A DNA stretch of 64,000 nucleotides from Streptomyces alfalfae. GTDB taxonomy: Bacteria; Actinomycetota; Actinomycetes; Streptomycetales; Streptomycetaceae. A program made the translations under genes and the position numbers. The DNA lies in NCBI RefSeq assembly GCF_004127445.1, contig NZ_QEXM01000043.1, positions 248,001 to 312,000 on the forward strand. Reading direction: 5' to 3'. How positions within the stretch are numbered: the first letter of the stretch is position 1; every line of letters starts with the position of its first letter. The notes under the pieces were generated by a model that saw only the letters and a list, made by a program, of their open reading frames with translations, searched no databases and was not told the origin of the DNA. This document shows positions 6,896 through 15,110 of this stretch, in pieces.

Positions 6896-7795
6896 CTAGC
6901 GGCCGGCGCCGCGCGGCTCGGAGCGCCCGCGCTCATAGCGGCGGAGCCGCCGGTAACCGGTGAGCTCACCCTGCGGGTCGAGCTGCACCTCGTAGCTGGC
7001 GAGCAGGCTCATCGTGTCGGGGACACGTGCCAGTTCGAGGACTTCGACCTCCAACAGCCAGCCGTTCTCGGTGCGTTCGAAGGACGACACCGACTCCGGC
7101 GTCATGCCGGTCAGCTCGGCGAGCTGCTCGCGCGCGCCGCGGAGGACCACCATGGGGCCCGGGGTGGCGCTGCTCCTGCTCTCGCCGCCCTCGCCGCTTT
7201 CGCTCCGCGCCTCCGTGCCGTCGTCGTCCCGGTCCGGGGTCTCGTCGGTCATCTGCTCGTCCTCCGACGGCTGGTCCTCTGACGGCTGGTCCTCTGTCAG
7301 CTCGTCCTTAGACAGCTGGTCCTCTGACGGCTGGTCCTCTGACGATTGCTTGTCCGACGTCTGCTTGTCCGACGTCTGCTTGTCGGACGTCTGCTTGTCC
7401 GACGTCTGCTTGTCGGACGTCTGCTTGTCCGACGTCTGCTTGTCGGACGTCTGCTTGTCCGACGTCTGCTTGTCCGACGTCTGCTTGTCGGACGTCTGCT
7501 TGTCCGACGTCTGCTTGTCGGACGTCTGCTTGTCCGACGTCTGCTTGTCGGACGTCTGCTTGTCCGACGTCTCGTCATCAGAGGGCCGCTCGCCTGACGA
7601 CCGCTTGTCCGACGACTGCCCAGCGGGCGTCCGTTTCGCCGAAGTGCGTTTGGCGGAGGCCCGCTTGGCCGGCGCCTTCTTCGCCGGAGCCCGCCTGCCA
7701 GAGCTCTGCTTGTCTGAGGACCGGTTGTCTGAGGACTGCTCGTCCGAGGTGCGCTCGTCGGAGGTCTGCTTGTCCGACGTCTTGCTGTCGGTCAT
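6896..7795 (-). CDS. gvpO: Gas vesicle protein GvpO with long TSDKQ-repeat N-terminal region
   Basis: A 299-residue protein whose last ~85 residues are the GvpO domain (REQLAELTGMTPESVSSFER, ENGWLLEVEVLELARVPDTM, SLLASYEVQLDPQGELTGYRR). The first ~210 residues are low complexity: SSD(K/N)(Q/R) pentapeptides, an AKKAPAKRASAKRTSAKRT basic block, fifteen exact TSDKQ copies at residues 76-150, then PSEDQ variants. Typical GvpO proteins are about 90-180 residues, so the N-terminal region is a large extension. ATG at 7795 has GGGAGG upstream and overlaps the stop of a 29-codon leader ORF. GvpO is essential for vesicles in haloarchaea and is proposed to act in expression or assembly. Confidence 0.9.
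   Translation of the reverse strand: MTDSKTSDKQTSDERTSDEQSSDNRSSDKQSSGRRAPAKKAPAKRASAKRTSAKRTPAGQSSDKRSSGERPSDDETSDKQTSDKQTSDKQTSDKQTSDKQTSDKQTSDKQTSDKQTSDKQTSDKQTSDKQTSDKQTSDKQTSDKQTSDKQSSEDQPSEDQLSKDELTEDQPSEDQPSEDEQMTDETPDRDDDGTEARSESGEGGESRSSATPGPMVVLRGAREQLAELTGMTPESVSSFERTENGWLLEVEVLELARVPDTMSLLASYEVQLDPQGELTGYRRLRRYERGRSEPRGAGR
7346..7570. repeat. 15-bp minisatellite, 15 perfect-frame copies, inside gvpO
   Basis: The unit on the + strand is CTGCTTGTCSGACGT (S is C or G). Fifteen copies run without interruption from 7346 to 7570 and encode TSDKQ x15. Scoring the variable base gives C C G C G C G, repeated exactly in copies 1-7 and 8-14, then C. The array is therefore a tandem duplication of a 105-bp block. 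The only other change is TTG for CTG at the start of copy 1. Confidence 0.97.
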
Positions 7796-7881
7796 CTCGC
7801 CTCCCGATTCTGAGTCTTGGCGGCGGTGGGCGTTTCGCCTGGTCTATCGCCGTCTGTCGTCTTACACGTCGTATTGGCCAT
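7792..7881 (-). CDS. 29-residue leader ORF translationally coupled to gvpO
   Basis: The ATG at 7881 is preceded by a very strong ribosome site, GGAGGGGGAGG, 5 nt upstream. The predicted peptide begins MANTTCKTTDGDRPGETPTA and ends NREAR; its TGA overlaps the gvpO ATG as ATGA. It lies only ~13 nt below the expected transcription start of the sigma-B-like promoter, so ribosomes should load here first. No known family is recognised. The peptide is hydrophilic, with one cysteine. It may exist mainly to couple translation to gvpO, or be a functional microprotein. Confidence 0.6.
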   Translation of the reverse strand: MANTTCKTTDGDRPGETPTAAKTQNREAR

Positions 7882-7900
7882 GTCCACCTCCCCCTCCGGA

Positions 7901-7924
7901 TTACCCGGAAAGCCTTGGCCAAAC
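7901..7924 (-). promoter_or_regulatory. Sigma-B-type (general stress) promoter of the gas-vesicle operon
   Basis: Read on the minus strand: GTTT at 7924-7921, 14 bp, then GGGTAA at 7906-7901. This matches the GNNT-N14-16-GGGTAY pattern of promoters used by the sigma-B family in Streptomyces, with only the last base off. The expected start is near 7894. It is the only promoter-like element above the ten-gene operon. Confidence 0.6.
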
Positions 7925-7962
7925 GTGATCCATAAACCTTGGGAGCCGGGCCTCCGATGCCC

Positions 7963-8943
7963 TCAGCCCTGCAGGGCGCCCAGCTTCCTGCGGGCCGGGC
8001 CGAGGGACCGTCCGGTGCGCGGGAAGTCGGCCCACGGGTCGCTGCGGGCCTGCTCCAAGGCGTTGTCGATCGTCCAGTGGCGGGCGTGCACCGCCGGGTC
8101 GTCGAGCTGTTCCCGGGCAATGGGCATGGCCACCGGGGCGCCCGGTGCGGCGCGTACGGAGAACGGCGCGACGGCGGTCTGCGCGTACGCGTTGCGCTGG
8201 ACGTCCAGATAGAGCCGGTCGCCCCGCGCCTCCTTGCGGGCAGCCGTCGTCAACTGGTTGGGGTGGGCCGCGGCGAGCGTGTCCGCGACGTCCTTGGCGA
8301 AGCCGCGGACGTCGTCGAAGTCATGGCGGCCGTTGAGCGGCACCACGACGTGGAGTCCGCGTGAGCCCGTGGTCATCAGGGCGTACGGCAGGCCGATGTC
8401 GTCGAGGAGCCCGCCGAGCAGCCGCGCCGCGTCCCGTACGGCCGCGAAGTCGTCCTTCGCGGGGTCCAGGTCGAAGACCAGCCGGTCGGGATGGTCGATC
8501 TCGCCCGTGCGGGAGAGCCACCGGTGCAGCGTCACGCAGGCCTGGTCGGCGAGGAAGAGCAGCGTCGCCGTGTCGTCGCAGACGGTGTGCGTGACGGTGC
8601 CGCCCTGCTTCGCGACCTCAGCGCGCGTGATCCACTCGGGGTAGTGGTCCGGGGTGTCCTTCTGCATGAAGCGCGGCCCGGTTACGCCGTCCGGGTGACG
8701 CTCCAGCATCAGGGGGCGTCCGCGCAGGTGGGGCAGCATGAAAGGGGCGACGGACCGGTAGTGGTCGAACAGGTCCGCCTTGGTGTGACCCTCGCCGCCG
8801 GTTCCCGAGCGGCCCCCGCTCGCGGCCCGGGACGCGCCCCCGTCCCCGTCCCTGTCCGCGTCGGGCGCAGGGAACAGGACCTTCTCCGGTCGGTTCAGCT
8901 TCACGGTGTGGCGGCCGGCCCGCACCGTTCGTGCGTCGTTCAT
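7963..8943 (-). CDS. ligD: LigD-type polymerase domain protein (archaeo-eukaryotic primase family)
   Basis: A 326-residue stand-alone polymerase (PolDom) domain of bacterial non-homologous end joining. Features seen: VKLNRPEKVLFP near the N-terminus, LMLERHPDGVTGPRFMQK, the catalytic acidic motif VFDLDPAKDDF, then SRGLHVVVPL with the conserved His, and a C-terminal region with LTTAARKEARGDRLYLDVQRNA. A Gly/Arg/Asp-rich insert (residues ~30-53) separates the first strand from the core. No ligase or nuclease domain is present; in Streptomyces these are often separate genes. The start ATG at 8943 has GAAGGGA upstream. The gene reads toward the gvp promoter without overlapping it. Confidence 0.9.
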   Translation of the reverse strand: MNDARTVRAGRHTVKLNRPEKVLFPAPDADRDGDGGASRAASGGRSGTGGEGHTKADLFDHYRSVAPFMLPHLRGRPLMLERHPDGVTGPRFMQKDTPDHYPEWITRAEVAKQGGTVTHTVCDDTATLLFLADQACVTLHRWLSRTGEIDHPDRLVFDLDPAKDDFAAVRDAARLLGGLLDDIGLPYALMTTGSRGLHVVVPLNGRHDFDDVRGFAKDVADTLAAAHPNQLTTAARKEARGDRLYLDVQRNAYAQTAVAPFSVRAAPGAPVAMPIAREQLDDPAVHARHWTIDNALEQARSDPWADFPRTGRSLGPARRKLGALQG

Positions 8944-9169
8944 GGCGTTCCCTTCGGCTCGGCCGGTCCGTCGGCTCGGACGCGGGCCGCACGGGTACCC
9001 GGCCACGGGCCCGGTAGTCGCCCCAGGTCGCCCGTCCGGGGGGTGTCAGCCCCGGCCCTCCAGGGTGGTTGGCCCCACCCGCGACTCGGGGGAGAACGGG
9101 CGTGACCTGCGGCTTCCCCACCGGCAGGATCGAAGCCGACCCTTTCGGACTCCCTCGGTGAGGCCCGCC

Positions 9170-9811
9170 ATGACCCGGACCAGCCCCCTCGGCCCCGACG
9201 CCGCTCCCGACCCTGCTCCCGCCGCCACTCCCCCCAACACGCCCGCCCCCACTCCCGATCCCACCGCCAACCGCACCCCTGACGCACACCGGCCCCCGCG
9301 CCAACGCCCCCGCCCCCACCCGCGCCCCGGAGAACCCCGCCTGCTCCCCCGCGGTCTCCCGGGAGCCGACGGGGAGCGGCCCGCGCCCGACGTCGTGCGC
9401 GGGGCCTTCGCGCTCTGGCTCACCGCGGTCGCCGCGGGCGTGTTCGAGACCGTGCTCGCCATGGTCAGGGCGCTCACCGAGGCCGACGCGTCCACCGGCG
9501 GCCTCGCCGCGGGCCTCGCCCTGCGCGTCGCCGTCTACTCGGCGGCCGTCCTCGTCGCCGTGCGGATGCGCCGCGGCGCGAACTGGGCGCGCCTGGCCCT
9601 GGCCGGCGTGCTCGGCGTCCTCGGCACGCTCTCCCTGGTGATCGAGCCCGTGCGGTGGCTGGCCGACGGGCACACACCCGGAGAGGCGTTCCGCCACCTG
9701 GACGCCGTGGACGTGCTGTTCGGCGCGAGCCGCGTACTGCACCTGGCGGCCGTGCTCGCGGCGGTGACGCTGATGTTCCGCCCCGCCGCGAACACGTGGT
9801 TCAAGAAGTGA
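9170..9811 (+). CDS. Membrane protein of unknown function with proline-rich N-terminus
   Basis: 213 residues. The first ~70 are Pro/Arg/Thr-rich (PAPTPDPTANRTPDAHRPPR) and likely cytoplasmic and disordered. Four hydrophobic segments follow: AFALWLTAVAAGVFETVLAMV, LALRVAVYSAAVLVAVRM, LALAGVLGVLGTLSLVIEPV and VLHLAAVLAAVTLMF. Similar proline-tailed four-helix proteins are common in Streptomyces, but no function is known. The start at 9170 has only a weak ribosome site (GGTGAGG), so it is uncertain; the frame is open upstream to 8906. Confidence 0.65.
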   Translation: MTRTSPLGPDAAPDPAPAATPPNTPAPTPDPTANRTPDAHRPPRQRPRPHPRPGEPRLLPRGLPGADGERPAPDVVRGAFALWLTAVAAGVFETVLAMVRALTEADASTGGLAAGLALRVAVYSAAVLVAVRMRRGANWARLALAGVLGVLGTLSLVIEPVRWLADGHTPGEAFRHLDAVDVLFGASRVLHLAAVLAAVTLMFRPAANTWFKK

Positions 9812-9850
9812 CGCGGCGCTCCAGGGCGGCGGCCGCCGGGTGCGGCGCCG

Positions 9851-11698
9851 TCACCGTACGACGCCCTGCTCCACCAGGAGCCGTGCCGCCGCCGCGATCG
9901 ACTGGGCGTCGATGCCCGCCGCGCGGAGCTGCTCCTCGGGCGACGCGGAGCCCGGCATCGTCCGTACGGCGAGCCGCACGAGGCGCGGCACCGGGCTGCC
10001 GTCGGTGAAGGCGTCCATGACCGCGTCGCCGATGCCGCCCTCCTCGCGGTGGTCCTCGACGGTGATGAGGCAGCCGGTGCGCTCGGCGGCCTCGCGCAGC
10101 GTCCTGCGGTCGACCGGCTTGACCGAGTACAGGTCGATGACGCGCACCGGGATGTCCTCGGCCGCAAGCAGTTCGGCGGCGGCGAGCGCCTCGTGGACGG
10201 TCACCCCGGCGGCGACGACGGTGAGCCGGTCGGCGTCGGAGGAGCGCAGGACCTTGGAGCCGCCGACGGGGAACTCCTCGCCGGGCCCGTAGATGACCGG
10301 GGTGTCCCCGCGCGAGGTGCGCAGGTAGCGCACGCCTTCGAGGTCCGCCATCGCCTCGACGAGCCGCCCGGTCTGGTGGGCGTCGCACGGGTAGAGGACG
10401 GTGGAGCCGTGCACCGCGCGGAAGGCGGCCAGGTCTTCGAGGCCCATCTGGGAGGGGCCGTCCTGGCCGATGGCGACGCCCGCGTGCGAGCCGACGAGGT
10501 TGATCCCGGCGCCGCTCACCGCCGCCATGCGGACGAAGTCGTAGGCGCGGGTGAGGAACGCGGCGAACGTCGCGGCGTACGGGACCCAGCCGCGCGCGGC
10601 CATGCCGACGGCGGTGGCGACGAGCTGCTGCTCGGCGATGTAGCACTCGAAGTAGCGCTCGGGGTGTTCCTTGGCGAACCACTCGGCGCGCGTGGAGTCC
10701 CCCACCTCACCGTCGATGGCGACCACGTCGCCGCGCGCCGTGCCGAGCGCGGTGAGCGCCCGGCCGTAGGCGCCGCGGGTGGCGACCTTGTCGCCCGTCT
10801 CGGAGCGCGGCAGGTCGAAGTGGCCCGTGCCCTCGGCGTGCGGGGGGCGTGCGGCGGCGGGTTCGCGCACCTCGACGTGGACGCGGTGTTCGCCGCCGAG
10901 TTCCGCGATCGCCTCCGCGGCGTCGGGGAGCGGCTTGCCGTGCTGCCCCTCCCGGTTCTCGACGGCGGCGACGCCCTTGCCCTTGAGGGTGCGGGCGAGG
11001 ACGACGGTCGGCTGCCCGGCGGTGGACGCCGCCTCCTGGAAGGCGCGGTCGATGGCGTCGACGTCGTGCCCGTCAACCTCGACGGCGTGCCAGCCGAAGG
11101 CCTTGAAGCGGTCGGCGTAGGCGTTCAGGTGCCACTCGTGGCGGGTCGGGCCGCGCTGGCCGAGGCGGTTGACGTCGACGATCACGGTGAGATTGTCGAG
11201 GTGTTCGTACCCGGCGTGCTCGGCCGCCTCCCAGATGGAGCCCTCGGCCAGCTCGCTGTCGCCGCACAGCACCCAGGTGCGGTACGGGACGCGTTCGAGC
11301 CGCTTGCCGGAGAGGGCGATGCCGACGCCGACGGGGAGCCCCTGGCCGAGCGATCCGGTGGCGGTCTCGACCCAGGGCAGCGCCGTCGGTGTCGGATGGC
11401 CCTGGAGGCGGCTGCCCTCCTTGCGGAAGGTGAGCAGCTCCTCGTCGGTGAGGGCGCCCGCGGCCTTGTAGGCGGCGTAGAGGAGCGGCGAGGCGTGGCC
11501 CTTGGAGAGGATGAAGCGGTCGTTGCCCGGATGGTCGGGGCGCTCGAAGTCGTAGCGCAGATGGCGGCCGAGGAGTACCGCCATCAGGTCGGCGGCGGAC
11601 AGGGAGGAGGTGGGGTGCCCCGATCCCGCGGCGTCCGCGGCGCGCACGGAGTCGACGCGCAGCTGCTGGGCGAGGGTGGCGATGTCACTGCTGGTCAT
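9851..11698 (-). CDS. Transketolase (single-chain, short type)
   Basis: A 615-residue thiamine-diphosphate enzyme. The N-terminal ThDP domain has GSGHPTSSLSAADLMAVLL and FILSKGHASPLLYAAYKAAG, with the ThDP motif GDSELAEGSIWEAAEHAG ... DVNRLGQ. The pyrimidine-binding domain has GARG-like RGAYGRALTALG, DGEVGDSTRAEWF, ERYFECYIAEQQLVATAVGMA (catalytic Glu). The C-terminal domain follows to the end. The length matches the ~620-residue animal-type transketolases rather than the ~690-residue bacterial tktA type. It overlaps the upstream NDH-like gene by 14 bp, so they are co-transcribed. Confidence 0.9.
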   Translation of the reverse strand: MTSSDIATLAQQLRVDSVRAADAAGSGHPTSSLSAADLMAVLLGRHLRYDFERPDHPGNDRFILSKGHASPLLYAAYKAAGALTDEELLTFRKEGSRLQGHPTPTALPWVETATGSLGQGLPVGVGIALSGKRLERVPYRTWVLCGDSELAEGSIWEAAEHAGYEHLDNLTVIVDVNRLGQRGPTRHEWHLNAYADRFKAFGWHAVEVDGHDVDAIDRAFQEAASTAGQPTVVLARTLKGKGVAAVENREGQHGKPLPDAAEAIAELGGEHRVHVEVREPAAARPPHAEGTGHFDLPRSETGDKVATRGAYGRALTALGTARGDVVAIDGEVGDSTRAEWFAKEHPERYFECYIAEQQLVATAVGMAARGWVPYAATFAAFLTRAYDFVRMAAVSGAGINLVGSHAGVAIGQDGPSQMGLEDLAAFRAVHGSTVLYPCDAHQTGRLVEAMADLEGVRYLRTSRGDTPVIYGPGEEFPVGGSKVLRSSDADRLTVVAAGVTVHEALAAAELLAAEDIPVRVIDLYSVKPVDRRTLREAAERTGCLITVEDHREEGGIGDAVMDAFTDGSPVPRLVRLAVRTMPGSASPEEQLRAAGIDAQSIAAAARLLVEQGVVR

Positions 11699-13085
11699 GC
11701 GGGTCCTCCCGGTGGTTCGCCCGGTGGCGCGAAGGCTCCTGGGCGTGGGGGTCGTGGCGGTCGTCGGTGGGGTGGGGCGCGGCTGCCGGGAACCGCGCGA
11801 GTCCGGGCGACGCGGTGTCCAGGGGCGCCGTCGCCGAGCGGACCAGGCCGAACTGCACGGCCTGGCGTGGCAGTAAGGCGTCCAGGAGCCAGTCTGCGGC
11901 CACGCGGACGCGGTTGCCCGGCATGGCGGCCAGGTGGTGACCGCGGGTGACGGCCCCGGCGAGCGGTCCTGACAGGGGGATGCCGAGCGGGTTGGCGGCG
12001 GCCTTGGCGCCGCCGAGGTCGACGGTGGACCCCAGGTCGCGGTGGCGGTAGCGGCGCCGCGTGCCGTGGCCGAGGGTGGCGGCGACGTTGTGTGCGGCGG
12101 TGGCGCCCTGCCGCCAGGCGTGCCGGGCCGTCATGGGGGTGTAGCGGCCCGGATGGTGCTGGTCGGGCACGGCCGCGGCGTCGCCGCAGGCGAAGACCTC
12201 GGGGTGGCCGGGCACGCTGAGCCAGGGGTCGACGCGCAGCCGCCCGCGCTCCAGGGGCCTGCCGAGGCCCGCGACGAGCGGATCGGGTCGCACGCCGACG
12301 CACCAGGCGAGGGTGCGCGTGCCGATGAACTCGCCGTCGTCCAGGAGGACGCCCTCCGGTGTGGCCTCCTTGACCGAGGTCCCGGTGCGGACGTCGACGC
12401 CGCGCCCGCGCAGCACGCGGTCGGCGGTGGCCGACAGGCGTTCGTCGAGTCCGGGCAGGACCCGGTCCGCGGTGTCGAGCAGCAGCCAGCGGGGGCGGAT
12501 GCCGTTCCACAGCGCCCCCTTGCGCACCAGCGCGTCGGTGAACAACCGTCCGTGCGCGGCGAGTCCGACGCCCGTGTGGCCCGCGCCGGCGACGACGAAG
12601 GTGCAGCGCGCCCGGCAGGTCTCCGCGTCGGGCGCGGCGGCGGCCAGCTCCACCTGGCGGGTGATGTGATCGCGCAGGTAGAGCGCCTCGGGCAGGCCGC
12701 GGAAGCCGTGCGTGTGCTCGGCGACGCCGGGCACGGGGAGCAGCTTGTTCGCGCTGCCCACGGAGAGCACGAGACGGTCGTACGACAGCTCCCCGCGCGT
12801 TCCCTCCGGGTCGGTGTACGTCACCTTGTGCTGTTCCAGGTCGACGCCGTCGGCCTCGCCGAGCACGAGGCGTACGTCCGGCAGCGTGCCCGGCAGGGAG
12901 ACGGTGACGCGGCGCGGTTCGAGGACGCCCGTCGCCACGTGCGGCAGCAGGGGCAGATGGAGGAAGTGGTCGGTGGGGTTCAGGAGCGTGATGCCCGCCT
13001 TCCCCCGGGCCAGGCGGGACAGGGTGTGCGCGGTGCGGTAGCCGGCGAATCCGGCTCCGATGATGACGATGCGAGATCGGATCAC
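11685..13085 (-). CDS. Type II NADH dehydrogenase-like FAD oxidoreductase
   Basis: 466 residues. Rossmann motif IVIIGAGFAGYRTAHTL at the N-terminus binds FAD; a second, VVAGAGHTGVGLA at about residue 165, binds NAD(P)H; VFACGDAAAVPDQ is the late FAD motif. HFLHLPLLPHVATGVLEPR matches the NDH-2 family. The C-terminus has a proline/histidine-rich tail. The start is GTG at 13085, with GGAGG six bases upstream; the frame is open further but without a site. Overlap with the transketolase gene by 14 bp suggests a joint redox/pentose phosphate function. The electron acceptor (menaquinone by family) is inferred. Confidence 0.85.
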   Translation of the reverse strand: MIRSRIVIIGAGFAGYRTAHTLSRLARGKAGITLLNPTDHFLHLPLLPHVATGVLEPRRVTVSLPGTLPDVRLVLGEADGVDLEQHKVTYTDPEGTRGELSYDRLVLSVGSANKLLPVPGVAEHTHGFRGLPEALYLRDHITRQVELAAAAPDAETCRARCTFVVAGAGHTGVGLAAHGRLFTDALVRKGALWNGIRPRWLLLDTADRVLPGLDERLSATADRVLRGRGVDVRTGTSVKEATPEGVLLDDGEFIGTRTLAWCVGVRPDPLVAGLGRPLERGRLRVDPWLSVPGHPEVFACGDAAAVPDQHHPGRYTPMTARHAWRQGATAAHNVAATLGHGTRRRYRHRDLGSTVDLGGAKAAANPLGIPLSGPLAGAVTRGHHLAAMPGNRVRVAADWLLDALLPRQAVQFGLVRSATAPLDTASPGLARFPAAAPHPTDDRHDPHAQEPSRHRANHREDPHDQQ

Positions 13086-13378
13086 GGTATGCCTCCGGCG
13101 GGTCGGACCCTCCGCGTGCCCGACCCCGCGCACGCCAAACTCCGGCGCGGCGGACGTCGGGGCCGCCTCCGGAAGGGCCGGAACACGAGGTCCGGCGGCC
13201 CGTGGAACGCCGTTTGCCCCGGCACGCCGGGGTTACCCGGTCAGAGCCCGGCGACCGCGGGTTCGGCTCGGCCGAACCGGTCGAACGGGACCCGTGCGCA
13301 CGTCTGTGGCCGCCGCGGGCCCGTGTGCCCCGCCGCCGGCTCCCCCACGCCGCGCACCATGGACACAGGAAGATCCCG
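13086..13378. promoter_or_regulatory. Divergent intergenic region, possible stress promoter
   Basis: 293 bp between the NDH-like gene (minus) and the enolase-superfamily gene (plus). The best element is GTTT (13212-13215), 14 bp, GGGTTA (13230-13235) on the plus strand, a sigma-B-like pattern with one mismatch in the -10. It sits about 145 bp above the start at 13379. TTCGGCTCGGCCGAA (13262-13276) is a short inverted repeat. Nothing coding was seen. Confidence 0.25.
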
Positions 13379-14476
13379 ATGAAGGACGCAGTTCCCATAG
13401 AACGGCCCGTCGTCTCCGCCTACACCGTGCCCGCGGACGCTCCCGAGGCGGACGGCACGTTCGCCTGGGAGGCCACGACGATCGTCGTCGCCGAGGTCAG
13501 CGCGGGCGACGCCACGGGAACCGGCTGGACCTACGCGCCCGCGGCCACCGCCGCCCTGGTCGACGAGCAGCTCACTCCCGCGGTCCTGGGGCTCGACGCC
13601 CTGGACATCCCCGCCGCTCACATGGCGATGACGAAGGCGGTCCGCGACACCGGCCGCTCGGGCGCCGCCGGATGCGCCATCTCGGCGCTCGACATCGCCC
13701 TGTGGGACCTGAAGGCACGCCTCCTCGAACTCCCGCTCGTCCGTCTCCTCGGCGCGGTCCGCGACGAGGTCCCCGTCTACGGCAGCGGCGGCTTCACGAC
13801 GTACCACGACACGCATTTGGCGGCCCAGCTCAACGGCTGGGTGCACGGCCAGCACATCCCGCGCGTGAAGATAAAGATCGGCGAGGCGTGGGGCCGGGCG
13901 GCGGCCCGCGACGTGTCGCGGGTGCGCACCGCACGCGACGTCATCGGCCCGCAGGCGGAGTTGTACGTCGACGCCAACGGCGCCTACACGCGCAAGCAGG
14001 CGGTGCGGGTGGGCAACGTCCTGGCCGAGCAGGGCGTCGGTTGGTTCGAGGAACCGGTGTCCTCGGACGACCTGTGCGGGCTCGCGCAGGTCAGGGACGC
14101 GCTGGTGTGTGACGTGGTGGCGGGCGAGCACGGCTACGACCTGCCGTACTTCGCGCGCATGATCCGCTCCGTGGACTGCCTCCAGGTGGACGCGACGCGC
14201 TGCGGCGGCCTCACCGAGTGGCTGCGCGCGGCGGCCCTCGCGCAGGCGCACGGCCTGGAGGTCTCGGCGCACTGCGCGCCGCACGCGCACGCGGCGGTCG
14301 CGGCGTGCGTGCCCAATCTGCGGCACGTCGAGTGGTACCACGACCATGTGCGCATCGAGTCGATGTTCTTCGACGGGGCGCTCGACCCGACCGGCGGCAC
14401 GATCCGCCCGGACGGCGGCGTCGGGCACGGCCTCGAACTGCGCACGGACGAGGTCGAGGAGTTCCGCGTGCTGTGA
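13379..14476 (+). CDS. Enolase-superfamily enzyme (mandelate racemase/muconate lactonizing type)
   Basis: 365 residues with the two-domain enolase-superfamily layout. The barrel shows the KxK motif RVKIKIG (~residue 164), the metal ligands ELYVDANGAY (Asp), GWFEEPVSSDD (Glu) and VVAGEHGYD (Glu), then LQVDATRCGG and HCAPHAHAAV. KxK together with an HCAPH motif late in the barrel suits two-base chemistry, epimerase or dehydratase, on an acid sugar. The substrate is not clear. The start ATG at 13379 has ACAGGA upstream. It is a lone gene without sugar genes beside it, and it differs from the dehydratase at 36963. Confidence 0.82.
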   Translation: MKDAVPIERPVVSAYTVPADAPEADGTFAWEATTIVVAEVSAGDATGTGWTYAPAATAALVDEQLTPAVLGLDALDIPAAHMAMTKAVRDTGRSGAAGCAISALDIALWDLKARLLELPLVRLLGAVRDEVPVYGSGGFTTYHDTHLAAQLNGWVHGQHIPRVKIKIGEAWGRAAARDVSRVRTARDVIGPQAELYVDANGAYTRKQAVRVGNVLAEQGVGWFEEPVSSDDLCGLAQVRDALVCDVVAGEHGYDLPYFARMIRSVDCLQVDATRCGGLTEWLRAAALAQAHGLEVSAHCAPHAHAAVAACVPNLRHVEWYHDHVRIESMFFDGALDPTGGTIRPDGGVGHGLELRTDEVEEFRVL

Positions 14477-14491
14477 CCCGGGGCTCAGGGC

Positions 14492-14968
14492 TCAGCGCCC
14501 GCCGCCGGGCGCGGGCGTCGAGGGCGGCATGGGCGGCGGCGCCGGGATGCCGGGGCCGCCGGGCGCGCCGGGGACGCCAGAGGCAGAGGGAGAGGGAGCG
14601 GCGGCGGGAGCGGCTGGAGCGTCCTGCCGCCCCGTGCCGGGCGCGCCCTGTCCGCTCCGCGGGTGCGCCGCGCCTCGCAGCAGCACCGCCGCGAGGCCGA
14701 GCAGCACGGCGACGACGAGGGCCGCGGCCCAGTCGGGCAGGCCGAGCGTCAGGGCGAGGCCGACGGCCAGGGCGACCGCGGCGCCCGCGTAGAGCGCGGC
14801 GGCGCCGGACGCGGCGTACAGCGTGGCCTTGCGGCGCTGCCTTTTGGTTTGTTCGCGCAGCTCCGCGCGGAGTTCCTCGCGGACCGTACGGACCAGCTCA
14901 TCGGTGAGCGCCTTGTCGAGCGGCTGGTGGGCGAGGCCGGTCGGAGTGGTCTTCTCGAAGCCCGTCAT
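14492..14968 (-). CDS. Actinobacterial holin superfamily III / DUF1469-type membrane protein
   Basis: 158 residues: a charged N-terminal helix (DKALTDELVRTVREELRAELREQTKRQRRKA), two adjacent hydrophobic segments (LYAASGAAALYAGAAVALAVG and AAALVVAVLLGLAAVLLRG), and a proline/glycine-rich tail ending TPAPGGGR. This is the layout of phage-holin-family/DUF1469 proteins common in Streptomyces, which are chromosomal and not part of a prophage here. The start is the ATG at 14968; no strong ribosome site is visible. Function unknown. Confidence 0.7.
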   Translation of the reverse strand: MTGFEKTTPTGLAHQPLDKALTDELVRTVREELRAELREQTKRQRRKATLYAASGAAALYAGAAVALAVGLALTLGLPDWAAALVVAVLLGLAAVLLRGAAHPRSGQGAPGTGRQDAPAAPAAAPSPSASGVPGAPGGPGIPAPPPMPPSTPAPGGGR

Positions 14969-15110
14969 GGCCCCCGGGTACCCGGGCCGCAGGGCCGGTA
15001 ACGGTGTGACGCGGCACACACCTTGACGTGGTTGCGGGGTGGGTAGGCGCGGCGTGATCGCCCGGACGCACATCCGTCCGGGAAGCACCATCAGCACCAC
15101 GGAGGTACCC

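Noticed and set aside
7346..7570. CRISPR-like array
   Set aside because: The 15-bp units are contiguous, without spacers, and stay in the gvpO reading frame.
8988..9002. GGGTACCC as a sigma-B -10 for the LigD-type gene
   Set aside because: No GTTT-like -35 was found at 14-16 bp on either strand; the palindrome is likely chance.
14492..14968. Holin-like gene as evidence of a prophage
   Set aside because: There are no phage structural, lysis or integrase genes nearby; this membrane family is common on actinomycete chromosomes.
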